Assembly: GCF_008831285.2 (NCBI RefSeq)
Contig: NC_045140.1
Location: 17,546,370 to 17,606,369 of the forward strand
From: Nymphaea colorata
Taxonomy: Eukaryota > Streptophyta > Magnoliopsida > Nymphaeales > Nymphaeaceae
Reading direction: 5' to 3'
Length of the DNA stretch: 60,000 bases
Part shown: positions 1-12,460 of the stretch, piece after piece
Layout of the letters: the number at the start of each line of letters is the position of its first letter
Numbering within the stretch: the first letter of the stretch is position 1
Translations under genes and position numbers: made by a program
The notes under the pieces: generated by a model
Database searches by the model: none
What the model saw: the letters and a program-made list of their open reading frames with translations, nothing else
What the model was told of the DNA's origin: nothing

Positions 1-320
1 ATTCAACATCTTAGTTAAACAATAGATTTGTCTCCCTATGTTGGAAAGCTAGGCTTTTGCCTTTGTTGGTCTTCCTCCTCACCTGCTTATTTTTCTTTAT
101 TTCATCCAAGAACTAGTCAAAATAAGATACGTCAGCCACCAAATAGTCCTCGACTAGGCTTTCTCAAGGGTCTCTAACACCTAGTCCTCTGGCCAACATA
201 GTTTCCATCCCCAACCAATAAGTAGTCAATCAACTTACAATAAATGTATATATGCTATGATTTTGTTGAGTGTGGCTTTTTTCTTTCTTTTTCTTTCCCA
301 CTATGTAGTCACAGCCATCT

Positions 321-756
321 AGTAACACCCTAAAAGTTTAGTACCGTATTAAAGATTGCAAGGGATCTTGAGGGACTTAAATGGTTAGTTGTCCTGGTTC
401 CTAGCTCTTTTGGGCAGGAATTGGAACTGCTAGGGGGTGGGTTGGGATCCGTCAAACCAAGCTCCCGAGCCCGAAAGTGGGTCAGGTCGTTGCAGTGGTA
501 TCAAACCACAATTCAACACTAGGACTTGGGTACCACACCTGCATACGTGTGTCTTAAAGAGGGTGAATTGTAACACCCCAAAAGTTTAGTCTGGTATTGG
601 ATATTGTGAGGGATCTTGAAAGAGTTATAAAGGGGATTGTTAAGTAGTTAGTTGTCCTGATTCCTAGCCTTTTCAAGTTGGAACCGAAACTGCTAGGGGG
701 GCGTTGGGATCCATGAGACCAAGCGCCCGAACCTGGGAGTGGGTCGGGTAGTTACA
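321..756 (+). mobile_element. TRIM-like miniature LTR retrotransposon
   Basis: Two direct repeats, 321-494 (174 bp) and 569-756 (188 bp), share the start TAACACCC, the block GGGATCTTGA, CTGCTAGGGGG and a terminal G-T-T-G/A-C-A. The second copy begins TG and ends CA; the first begins AG, a one-base change. TGGTATCAAACC at 496-507 sits just inside the first repeat and resembles the initiator tRNA-Met primer-binding site. A purine run (AAAGAGGGTG, about 556-565) precedes the second repeat. Flanks CATCT (316-320) and CATGT (757-761) look like a decayed 5-bp target duplication. It has no coding capacity, and its size and layout match TRIM elements. It lies in the last visible intron of the ABC1K gene, antisense to it. 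Confidence 0.7.
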
Positions 757-1222
757 CATGTTTTCCTTAATAAGCAATTTTATATAGCACACCTTTCAAT
801 CTTTTAAGACAATATCAAGATTTTCAAGTTACGATAACATTTTAGCAAAATCAAGTTAAGAGATGTTTTCAAATTTTTAGAATATTTCCAAAATCCTTCA
901 AGTTAGAAAAATCTTTGATTTGAATGTCACAATATTTCTAAACAAGAATAGTGTCTGTGGCAAAAGAATGAATACATGCAAGTAGACAAGCTTTCAAAAT
1001 AAGCGGTTGCTATTCATGCTATAGGTGATGCTAAATTTCATGTACAAGGTAAAATTTATCGATCTCATGCAACCATCTGTAGAACTGGCTGAACGATATA
1101 AAACCATGTGTACTTTTGAATTATGGAAATTATCAATTATAGAATCATTGCATTTCAATATGAAACTAAAGGCTACTCTAAGCTAGATAATTAAATTCAT
1201 TATGAGAAACAAATGTCCTGAC

Positions 1223-4200
1223 CTGTATCAAGTATGCCTCTGTTGCACGTGATGATATCTGAGAACGGTTAATACCTTGGACATCTAGCAGTTCTAAGTT
1301 ATTTATCTTAATTCCTGTAACCATTATACTGTCACAAGTTAACCTGATGTCATCAAAACATGGGCATTTGTAATTTACAATATGTGCTACAGATAGTATT
1401 ACAGATGGACAAAATATTCGCGATGATATCTAGCAGAAAACCATAAACTGAAGGGATTCTTGTTTGCACTAATCTTTGAATACTAACCTGGAACATACTC
1501 CAAAGTCAACACCTTTGTGGAAGTGTAATCCCAGAATATTCTCTACAAGAAAGTATCCCAGCTGTTATCAATTGATAATAGAAGAAAGGGCTACCAACTT
1601 TCATTCCACAGTGAAAATATTTTAACTGTCACTTTGAAGAAGCTTATAAATACAATAACAGCCCAGAAGTTCGAAAATTAAAAAATAAAGCCAAATAGAT
1701 TAGACACATACAGGGACCCGGACCCACTTTACATTCCGAAAATCCCGGCGAAACTTGTCAGCATTCTTCCCTTCGTTGATGTAATCAATCTCTTCATACA
1801 AAATCCTGAAAATTTATTTCCGACAATCAGGTTTTACTTGGTGAAGTTATCCGTTTCAATAAGTATTTCAGAGGGCTCTAAACTTTGGAGTAGATCTAGC
1901 CAATCAATTTCACTTTGAAACCAACTAAAGATAATTTTTCTACTTGCTCAATTTTCAATTACTGTAACATCCAAGAAGAATATTCCAGATGGTATCTCAT
2001 TCAAATAATAGGTGAGGTTGACACCTATTTAATTATGTAATTCAATAAAATCAATTGACACTTTATTTTGGTTTACTTGTTAACTGAATTTAACTTATGA
2101 TTCATCAAAGTTGCTCCATTCTTTTGGGCACTCGTATTCTCCTTTTCTTAGTACAAATCAATGCATTCAGGAACCAATACACACAAGGAAAAGAGATAGA
2201 GATGAAAATGCTGGCATTCCATCAAAAAGTCTCAAACAAAAGGAACAACAATTAAGATCTATTCATGCTCAAACAACAACAAGGTATTACTGGAAGAAAC
2301 CATTTTCAAGTGAGAACTTAACGAATCATGCCAGCATGATGAAACAAGTAAAATACATCAAAATAATAAACAGTAGAGACATATTACGCCGCTAGACAAT
2401 CGAATGAATAGTTATGAAAATACTGCTATAGTGCTATTATAGGTCTTAATTGACTGATTCCCCCTCACATCGAGATGCATAAGGCATAACTTGTTCTTCA
2501 AAGACTAATCCCCTGAATTTTCATACTCCTTGCAGATTCAAAATATTGATTTTCAAGACAACAAAATTAGCTTTCGCCTTTCATACTCGTCATTGAGAAA
2601 ATTATAACTTTACAATTCATCCTTCAACCAGTCTGTAGAAACACGAACCACAAGGAGAGAGCAGAGAAAGAACACACAATATACGTGGAAAACCTCAGAA
2701 AGAGGTGAAAAACCACGGGGAAGCTCTGACCTAGGGGCAAACCGCAACCCTAGGAGAGAGAAAATAATATTCACTTAACTCAACGATTACATGTAAGTGA
2801 AGAATATATAGGAGGGAGAGAAAGAGTGCCGCCTAGGGTACCGAGCCCGCCTCGGTATCCATGCCCCATAGGACCGGGTCCAGATATGGACCCGGTTCCC
2901 AATACAATATATTCTAACACTCTCCCTCAAGCTTGGCATACATGTCAAACATGCCAAGCTTGCTAACATTTTTCTCAAATTGAGATGTACATAAAGACTT
3001 AGTTAAGACATCCGCAACTTGATCTTCAGACTTCATATAGGGCAGAATCAACTCCTTTGAATCTATGCGTTCCCGTATGAAGTGACGATCGATCTAGACA
3101 TGTTTGGTCATGTCGTGCATGACCGGATTGTTTGCCAAGTTAATCGCAGACTTGTTGTCACAATACATCCTCATCTTCTCTTCCATTTTAACCCCAATAT
3201 CTGCTAAAAGAATTTTGAGCCATAACATCTCTGTAACCCCCATAGCAACCGCCCTGTATTCAGCCTCAGCATTGGACCTGGAACAAACTTCTTGACGTTT
3301 ACTTCCCCATACCACAAGGTTACCTCCAAGAAATATGCAGTATCCTGTGGTAGACCTCCTAGTATCTGTGCATCCTGCCCAGTCGGCGTCAGAGTACCCT
3401 TCAATGCTTAGTTGATCTTGTCGAGTGTAGAGTAGTCCTTTCCCTGGGTCATTTTTTAAGTATCCCAATACTCTTTCAGCACTTTTCCAATGACAATCAG
3501 TAGGGGCATGCATAAACTGACTTAACACACCCACAGCATACGTAATATCTGGGCGAGTAAGAGTGAGATAAATAAGTTTACCAACCAGACGCTGATACCT
3601 CCCTTTTCCTTCCTCATCCAAGATAGTCTCAGATTTGATACTTATCCTTGTGCCAGACTCCATTGGGGTAAGAAAGGGCCTGCATCCCAGTTTACATGTC
3701 TCTTTTAGAAGATCCAACGTGTATTTTCTTTGGCTCATAACAAGCCCAGTCTCAGATCGCGCGATCTCAATCCCCAAGAAATACCTTAGTTTACCCAGAT
3801 CTTTGAGATCGAATTCTGCAGCTAACATTTCTTTCATCTTCCTTTTCTCCCCCTCGTCGTCACCTGTGACAATCATATCATCAACATATACAAGTAAAAG
3901 GCTCACCAGACCATTTCTCTGCTTGATGAAGAGGGTGTGATCACCATTTCCCTGTTTATACCCATTAGTCTTCATTACAACCCTTAGTCTTTCAAACCAA
4001 GCTCTAGGGGATTGCTTGAGACCATACAAAGCTTTCTTGAGATAGCAACACTTCCCGTTCCGAGCATACCCAGGCGGCATGCTCATATAGACTTCTTCCT
4101 CAAGGTGACCATTCAACAAGGCGTTCTTTACATCAAGTTGGTCCATGCTCCACTTCTTTTGCACTGCAAGAGCTAAGATGACCCTTACGGTCTTCAGTTT

Positions 4201-7200
4201 CGCCATGGGAGCAAACGTCTCAAGATAGTCAATCCCATATTTCTGACTAAACCCTTTAGCAACAAGACGAGCTTTATAGCGTTCTACAGTGCCATCAGGT
4301 TTGTACTTCACATTAAACACCCACTTGGAGCCAACTAAGTGAGTTCCCTTGGGGATATCAACAACCTCCCACGTATTGTTCTTTTCCAGGGCGTCCATCT
4401 CTTCTGTCATGGCCTGTAGCCATTTAGGATCCTTCCTTGCATCTTCCACTGACCTGGGAATAACAGCCATAGATAAAGAGGTAACAAAGCACTTGTAGTC
4501 TTTACTGAGTTTTGCATATGAAACAAATCTCTGAATAGGATGAGAAGTACATGACCTGGTGCCCTTGCGCAGAGCTATGGGAAGTTCTTCATTCATTGGA
4601 CTTGGATCATCCGGGGAGGTCACAAGATTGGGAAGATTGGGATTGGTAACATCAACATCTTTCTTCTTTCTGCTGTAAACCTGACCAAATAGGTGATCTC
4701 GAGACTGTTCTTCCACAGGGCCCCCCTCCATCTGACTGTCTCTGTCTTCACTGACAATGTCTTCCACACTTGGAGAACTCACCGTATAATCCAAGAAATC
4801 CATGAACTGAATCAACTGATGCGAAGAATACTCTTCCCTTCTGTCACCTAGACACTCCCCCTGAAGAGGATTCGCAGGAAAGTATGCCTCATGTTCATGA
4901 AAGGTCACATCCCTGGAGACATATACTCTGGAAGTGCTAGGGTCAACACACCTGTATCCCTTCTGGGTGGAGGAATATCCCAAAAAGACTGCTTTGATGG
5001 ATCGAGGATCAAGTTTCTTGAGAGTGGGACTATGATCATGGACAAAACAAACACACCCAAACACTCGAGGGGTTAAAGGCCAGGGATTCTGAGTGGGCCA
5101 CAACACAGAATAAGGGGAATGACCATCCAACACACGAGTAGGCATACGGTTGATAAAGGTGAGCACTAGTGAGAAGTGTGTCCCCCCAGTACCTCTTAGG
5201 GACATGACGTTGAAACATAATTGCCCGGGTAACATTTAACAAATGACGGTTTTTTCTTTCAGCCACGCCATTCTGAGGAGGGGTGTAGCTACAGGATGTT
5301 TCATGAATAATACCCTTGCTGCGCAAGAAGTCATCAAAGGATTGAGAGACATACTCTCGGGCATTGTCAGTACGGAAGGCCTGAACAGTGGTCTGCAATT
5401 GAGTTTCGACAAATGCCACAAAGTTTTTGACAATGTCGGGAACTTCACTACGTTCTTTCAACAGATACACGAACGTACACCGGGAGTAGTCATCAATACG
5501 AGTCATAAAATAGTGAAAGCCACGACAAGTGGGTACTCCCGAAGGACCCCAAACATCAGAGTGAACCAAAGCAAAAGGACGGTTGGCTTTATTGAACGAA
5601 ATAGGGTACGAGGCCCTAACATGCTTAGACAACTGACACACTTCACATGCGAAGGTGTCCAAAGAAACAGAATGAAACATCCTAGGAAACAACTTTCTAA
5701 GCAACTGGAATGAAAGATGACCAAGTCTCTCATGCCAACGCATAATGACGGATCTGGCCTCCACGCCAGGCAACTGTCCACTGGTGGCTGAAATCAAAGC
5801 AGAAGCAACTCGAACGGGCAGTCTGTAGAGCCCATCAATAGCCGAACCAATCCCAATCTTCTGCCCCGTCCCCAAGTCCTGCAGGAAACAACGATCAGCA
5901 GAGAAAATTAGATTACAGTTTAGCTCTTTAGTAATACTGCTGACAGATAACAAATTTACGGGAATATTGAGAACATGCAGGGCATTATGAAGACAATATT
6001 TGTTCAGTAGTGATAAACTCCCTTTTCCAGCCACAGAGATAGAAGAACCATCAGCCATAGACACACGCTGCTGCCCAGAGGTCAACTTGTACTCTTGAAA
6101 CATCGTAGGGTCCCCTGTCATATGATGAGTAGCCCCACTGTCAACAATCCAATCACCGAGAGGAGAATTACCTTGATCACTAGTAGCAACCAGAGCCTGG
6201 GCTAACTTAGCCCCCTCAGAAGTAGAAGCATCATCCTGGGTAGACAACCGACTAATGTAGGCTTGCAACTCTCTAAGTTGATCTGAGGAGAGCTTGGATT
6301 TGGCAACATTGGACGACCCCGGGCTAGGCTCTGGTACAAAAGAAGCACGGCGATGAGGAGGAGGATGACCTCGGACGAGACGCTTCTCAGGATGAAGATC
6401 CCAACAAAAATCAACAGAATGACCCACTTTGTTGCAATGGCTGCATCGTCGAGTAGGACGCTGCCCCGTCCCTGAAGTATGGCTCACAAAGGCTGCTGGA
6501 GAACTCCCCTGATGGGAGTCAATATGCATAATCTGGCGCCGTTGCTCCTCAGACTCAATACGGGCATACACCTCTTCGATTCCAGGAATCTCATCACAGT
6601 TAAGAATCTGGCTTCGAATGGTTTCAAACTCATCACGCAGGCCTCCAAGGAAGATAAAGGTGCGGTCCATCCATTCCTTTTCCCAATACAGGGCATGATC
6701 TACACCACATTTCCAGTCATCATTCACATGATAGTCAAGTTCCTCCCATTTGGTCTTCAGGGCGGCATAGAAGGAGGCAACAGATAAATCACCATGTTTA
6801 AGAGCATATATGCTACGTTTGATTTGATAGGCACGTAAAACACGCTTCTTACGACCATACATACGTGCAAGAACAGTCCACATATCATACGCCGTCGATT
6901 TACGCAAGATCAAAGGCTGAATATCTGCGGAAACCGAACTAATAATCCATACTTTAACCTGACTATCCTCCAACGCCCAGGTCGGCCATTGCGAATCAGT
7001 TTTAGAAGGTGCAGGCTTCTCCCCAGTGATATAGTGCAGGCGACCACGACTAGTAATCCCGATTTCTAGGGCAGCAGACCACAAGAGATAGTTATCCTTG
7101 TTCAGCCGAATGGAGGTGACATGAACAGGCAAGTTCTCACCCTTGGTATTGCTGCCCGTGTCGAGGGCATCATCAAGCTTGGGCATCGCTGCGTCAGCCA

Positions 7201-10200
7201 TCGCAATCCCCGAAGAAGGTCACAACCGGCGGCAGAGAGGGCACAACCCACGGCGGCGGAAACAAGACACCCGGCGGCGGCGCAGATAACCCAGGCAACG
7301 GCGGCAGGGCAGGGCAGCGCTGGGAGCAGCAGAGATAACCCAGGCGACGGTGGCGCTGGGAGCAGCGACGGCGGCAGGGCAGCGCTGGGAACGACGGCGG
7401 CGGCGTTCCTGGGCGGCGGAAAAACGACGGCGGCGCTGGGAACGATGGACGGCGGCGGCTTTCCTGGACGGCGTCAGCACTGAAAACAGCAACAGCAGCG
7501 GCGCTGGGAACAGTGTCGGCGGCGGTGCTGGAAACGGCAACGGAGGCGGCACGTGAACGGCGGAAAAAACACTACTTGCACACCAACGATCTCACACGCG
7601 GTGGCTCTGATACCATGTAGAAACACGAACCACAAGGAGAGAGCAGAGAAAGAACACACAATATACGTGGAAAACCTCAGAAAGAGGTGAAAAACCACGG
7701 GAAAGCTCTGACCTAGGGGCAAACCGCAACCCTAGGAGAGAGAAAATAATATTCACTTAACTCAACGATTACATGTAAGTGAAGAATATATAGGAGGGAG
7801 AGAAAGAGTGCCGCCTAGGGTACCGAGCCCGCCTCGGTATCTATGCCCCATAGGACCGGGTCCAGATATGGACCCGGTTCCCAATACAATATATTCTAAC
7901 ACAGTCAAAAGACACTAAACCTGTTTCCAGCACCTAGGAACTCTTGTCATTATAGTTAATCACCAATCTCCAACTTTTTCATTGTGAGTACATTTTCTGG
8001 ACAATGTATTTTCAGTTATTTCTGATTTTGTACCTGCTATTGCTCAAAAGTAAAAGGAACAGCATGAAAATTATCTGGTTACCAAAATTGGTTCCTGAGA
8101 TCTTGTTTTAGATTTTGACTGAAACAACAGTTTTAAAAGTTAAAATCAGACTGATCCAGCACAAAATGCAGAAACAAAGATCACCTAGACGAACTCACTG
8201 TTGGTTTTTCTTTCCTATTTTACAAAACAAAGGTCTACAGTCCTTCCTTTGGTTCTTATACTTTAAAAAAAACAATGAATATAGGTCCTAGTTTTTAACT
8301 ACATAAAAGGAAACAGAGAAGTTTCCTTTGAACAAAAGGCTAAAAATATACTTACTTTGAACATTCTTCATAGATACCAATCCAATCTTTTGAAGCACCT
8401 CCAAAAGTTTCACTATTTTGAAAATATTCTGCAATCAACTTCAAGTTTCCTGAAAAACTCAAACACAAAAAAAAGTATAATTCTACCAATTCCAATAAAA
8501 AGCACATCCACACACTAAAAAGGTAATGAAGTGCAGATGTCAATGCAACCAATGTAAACTCTAGTTTCCAAACAGTGTCACTTTCGTTAAAGCATGATTT
8601 TGTTAGATCAGGTAAATGTAGATTACTTTAGAAATTAGGGAACATCAATGGAACAAGTAGAAAGCAGAAAGATACTTGTCGAGAATTACTTTTGAAGGCA
8701 AAAATAAACAGAGTTACAGGCAAGTACATTCACAACTACACACCCAAGATGACATGGTAAAAAATACGAGGAACAGAGTCAAAAGGACCTGACCATGCAT
8801 GAACCTCAACTTCATATATGTTAGATATATTTCACATTTTTAAGGGCATGTTCATTCTCAGGGGATACAATAACTAGGCATTATTGAGGGAGCAAAAATC
8901 CTGCTAATCTATAGTCAAACTCATTTTATTATTACAATTTGGATCCTTTTCACACTCTTCTTAATATTGCAGCAACTTAACACATTTGACCATGATCATT
9001 ATAGCATATTGAATGTTACAAAGTAAAGAGTTGTTCATTTCCAAAGAGCCAATGGTAAAGTGCTCTCAGCCTCGGAGGTATCATTTACGGTCATGTTCTT
9101 TTCGAATTGCTTTCAGGTAGGAACGCCCATAAATAGGACCTAAGAAAACATCAAGGCAAACTATTCATAACAGAGAAACAGAACAAAGAGTTCTCCAGCA
9201 CTACCAGCTTCCTTTTTGGCTGAAAATCATCCATCAGCCCTTCCTTAATGCTTGAGCAGGCAAAGATAATGTATATATGAGCACATGTCAATCGTCGCCA
9301 TGGTTTAGTAGGCAGTTCTGATATGTCATATGATGTTTCACAATTAAAAGGATCATATAAGAACAGAATAAGGAAAAGGCCAATGGAGAATTAGTATATT
9401 GATTCAGGCCAAATAAGCACAATTTTATTGAATGAAAAGAGAGTGCTTACCAAGAAAAAGGATATGATAAAACCATAAAAGGCGAAAACAGTATGCAAAA
9501 AAGAAAGTACATAAATTCTTAACCTTTGAAACACAATAACTTGAAAGATGCATATCCTTTCAAGCAGAGTAGATTTAATCACGAAAAGCAAAATATTTCC
9601 TAGAAAACCAATAAGAAATTAAAGTAAATTCAGTTGCTTTAAGTGATAAGCATTGCATTTAATGCATATGTCTTCCATCAAAGAGGCAAACAATAAGCAC
9701 CAAAAAACATAATGCAGCCATTGTATGTTTAGTTGCTTACAAAATTTAGCTTATATGAGAAACAAAACTGAGTACGAAATTTGGGAATACAAAATAGCAG
9801 GTTGAAATGAAGTTCTATTTACATATATAAGTGATAGGAGGAGTTCACACTTCAAATACTTACTCAAATCAATATCAAAAAGTTTCTTCAAACCAGGCCT
9901 TTGAACTTTGATAACAACCATTTCACCATTGTGTAGTATGGCACGGTGTACCTATTAATCCAATATGACAAATTTCTGTCAGCAAGAAACTAATGAGAAA
10001 ATAAAACTAACAACAGAAATTCCATGAAATAAATGCCATGCAATTCTGCACTACACACGAAAAAAGATGCGCTTGAAAAAGCAAAGAGAAGCAAGTAATA
10101 ACCCATATGGCCCATGTGGCGAAGTTAAACTGAGTTTAGCTTGAAGTATCTTCTTTAATCTCAGCTGTTGGTCCCTCAATAAGGCCCAAACCCATTAATA

Positions 10201-12460
10201 GGTGCACCAAGTTGCTATGCTTGAGCTACGGATAGAAGTTATTATGTTCAAGAAATAAGCCTAAAAATGTGATTTTTTTCCATCCATGGATGATACTGTG
10301 TTCGGCATTTAACGGAGAGATTGCAGGTTCAACTTTGATCCCATCAAAGAGGTAAAAAAGAAAGGAAATATAAATCTCTCAAACTTGAGCATAAGCTGAA
10401 GATAGTGCTGCCCTCGAAGGCTCGAACAGTGTAATTCAGCTTTCAACATGAAACAAACATCAGACAAGTACATAAATACTGATGAAATGGAATGAAAGCA
10501 ATTAACAGACCATGTATATGATGCTCAAGCAAACTGGAAAGTTAACACTCAGTTTCATACACTGTATCAGAATATGCCGATGAACTGCAGAAAAGGAAGA
10601 GCATGGGTTGCATAAACACTAGACTAGATTACCAAGATATTAACGCATAACTTTTGTGATCAAAAGCTGTATTACAAATTACTGTGGCTGTACAAAGAGG
10701 ACAAAAAGAAAGCCACAATATTAAGAAAAAGCACCTGACCAAGACTAGCTGCAGCTATTGGTTGATCATCAAATTCCCTGAATATTTCATCAACAGGAGC
10801 CCCTAACTCGCGTTGAATAAAATCCCTTGCTTTTTTTGGTGAGAATGCTGGCACTCGATCCTGCAGTGACGCAGTCCAAACAAGGAATTTAGGGTATTCA
10901 TCAGTCAAATCTAGCTAATTTATCTCTTTAAGCATGCATTTCAAAACTAAAAGACACTGGAAGCTTACAAGATTCCCATTTTATGCTATTCATTTCCCAA
11001 CATTTGCAGCAAAATTTACATGGTTGGAGTGAAGCTTTTATACTATTTCCTAAAAATACTTCCTCAAGTACATGGTGTTGTTTCTTTTTCTATAGGAACT
11101 AAAAAATGAGATCCAAGAAAAGCCCCCATGTTTGCAGGATTCGATATTTAAATGAGCACAAGACAAAAGACGATTACCTGCAACTTGGCCAGCTCCTCAA
11201 CAAATTCCTTCGGGAACAAGTCAGACCTTGTTGATGATAACTGCCCCAGTTTAATGAAAGTTGGTCCAAGCTGCAGTACCCTTTCTCTTAACCATGAGGC
11301 TGTACTCCTCCTCCTGGATTTCTACAAGCAAAGTGATTTGGTCCCCCCAAATGAAATAAATAGAAAATCATAAACTTCCATTTTATTTTACACTGTAAAT
11401 ATATTAGAATAGTTTCATACTGCCATTATGCAAATTCAATTTTCAAGTTAAACGAAATGAACAAATTTAACCAACGGAAAGAGTGAGATTCAACCAATGC
11501 TTCAACAACAAACACAGAAAATATCTAAAGATGCACTCTTTGAAACCTACTTCTAAAGAGAAAAGGTAAACTATGTTTTCAATATAGATAGAAAAGATAT
11601 TTGTTTAAAGATGCACTCTTTGAACCCTACAGCCCAACATACTGAACGAGTGGCCTGTCACATTTTCAAAACAAGCTTCGTTAAATAAGTTCCTATCTTG
11701 AACAGAACAAAAGAAATTCTTAGATTTCCATTTTGATCAAGCAACAAAGTTTAATGGCTTATTGTCAGGAGAAGCAGTAACCTTCACTAGGGAGAGAAAA
11801 GAAAGAAAGGAACCAGGTCTAACGGCATGCCATTTAGTTTGGTCAAGCATAATAAAACATAAGGGACAAGAAATATACTTGTTTGTCCTCGCTGAAGCCA
11901 CCAACATATGTCCACTTGGCATTGTCAAAAAATACACGACCACGCAAAGAGAGAACAAATGCCCATACATCCGCACTCCTTTGCCAAGCATTATAGTCAT
12001 CTTTAGCCCAGCTAAAACCTTCATCAGATGGAAGTACCCTTAAGTCATCTGCAAATGAAGACTGTTTGCTATCCACGGGTTTTGGCTGTTTAACCAGAGC
12101 GAGAGAAGGTTTCTCTTTGACCAAGGTCATGTTGTAAGCTCCATTTTTTCGGCCGTTCAAGGTCACACCTTTGGATGAAGTAGAGCTCCTGTTTTTCATT
12201 ACTTCCTGAACAGGGCGCATCTTAGAAGGACTCCCATTTGTTTCCATCCAGGAAGCATCTGACTTGCTAGACCCTGCCTGCCTTATTTCAGCCAAGACCA
12301 CTGAATTTCTCCATGTCTCGGTGACATTATAGACAACCTCTTTCGAAGCTTTGAACTTCCCAGATGAAACTGAATTGGAAAAGCTAATATCTGCATCTCT
12401 TCCTTGACCTACAAACCCATGGTAGCAGTAACAGCCACAAGAAGCTAGTACTGCTGCCAT
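1223..12460 (-). CDS. ABC1K/UbiB-type atypical kinase, SIA1/OSA1-like (5' part; 3' end off window)
   Basis: Eight coding exons on the minus strand keep frame across all junctions: 11879-12460, 11178-11321, 10735-10860, 9864-9951, 8356-8449, 1712-1805, 1488-1542, 1223-1314. They give 425 codons; the ATG at 12460 opens an Ala/Ser-rich N-terminus that looks like a plastid transit peptide. Family hallmarks seen: the KxGQ motif (IKLGQ, about residues 217-221), the alanine-rich loop AAASLGQ (278-284), a VAIK-like lysine in VIKVQRPG (about 299) and the E-x-D motif in EEIDY (350-352). Plant ABC1K7/8 proteins run to roughly 680-760 aa, so the DFG-containing lobe must lie left of position 1. By family knowledge these kinases act at plastid membranes and plastoglobules in prenyl-lipid, iron and oxidative-stress homeostasis. 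Intron 5 (1806-8355) is swollen by a copia element. I did not see later exons between 1 and 1222. Assignment to the ABC1K7/8 branch is from remembered similarity. Confidence 0.9.
2634..2919 (-). repeat. Copia 3' LTR
   Basis: A 286-bp repeat matching 7616-7901 except for two substitutions that I could find by eye. It ends TG/CA and carries short inverted ends. The gag-pol frame would normally run to the LTR boundary here but is stopped earlier, at 3094. Confidence 0.93.
3094..7201 (-). pseudogene. Copia gag-pol polyprotein, disrupted
   Basis: The gag-to-integrase part runs from the ATG at 7201 in one frame. It includes a CCHC zinc knuckle ([14 protein letters not shown], near 6,420-6,460), a protease with DSGA (near 6,140), the HHCC integrase finger (near 5,640-5,720) and DDE core segments with RTDNAREY. 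The integrase C-terminus, reverse transcriptase (YVDDM, near 3,880) and RNase H follow in another frame down to 3094. The frame changes in a short A run at 5155-5157, consistent with a one-base insertion. A stop codon at 3094-3096 cuts off the usual C-terminal tail, which remains open in the same frame down to the LTR. This copy is therefore probably non-autonomous, though otherwise well preserved. Confidence 0.9.
7202..7602 (-). other. Copia untranslated leader, GGC-rich
   Basis: This 400-bp segment between primer-binding site and gag start is very GC-rich, with irregular GGCGGC/GCTGGGA repeats. Short open frames on both strands are low-complexity Ala/Arg/Gly strings and are not credible proteins. 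Its composition stands out from the AT-rich surroundings. Confidence 0.7.
7603..7615 (-). other. Copia primer-binding site (tRNA-iMet type)
   Basis: The reverse complement reads TGGTATCAGAGCC, the classic plant LTR-element match to the 3' end of initiator tRNA-Met. It lies directly beside the 5' LTR. Confidence 0.9.
7616..7901 (-). repeat. Copia 5' LTR
   Basis: A 286-bp copy of 2634-2919. On the minus strand it is the upstream LTR, so the element's promoter should be here. It is followed without a gap by the initiator-Met type primer-binding site at 7603-7615. Confidence 0.93.

Larger units (their letters stand above)
2634..7901 (-). mobile_element. Full-length Ty1/copia LTR retrotransposon in ABC1K intron 5
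   Basis: Two 286-bp LTRs (2634-2919 and 7616-7901) flank the element, with a perfect 5-bp target duplication CAGTC at 2629-2633 and 7902-7906. On the minus strand the LTR begins TGTTAG and ends CTACA. The primer-binding site abuts the 5' LTR at 7603-7615, and a purine tract abuts the 3' LTR at about 2920-2930. The order gag, protease, integrase, RT, RNase H is that of copia. I counted only two differences between the LTRs, implying a recent insertion. It lies in the same orientation as the host gene, so its LTR polyadenylation signals face the way the gene is transcribed. Confidence 0.95.

Noticed and set aside
7121-7556. GC-rich overlapping frames at the left of the copia 5' LTR
   Set aside because: They lie in the untranslated leader and consist of low-complexity Ala/Arg/Gly strings from GGC repeats.
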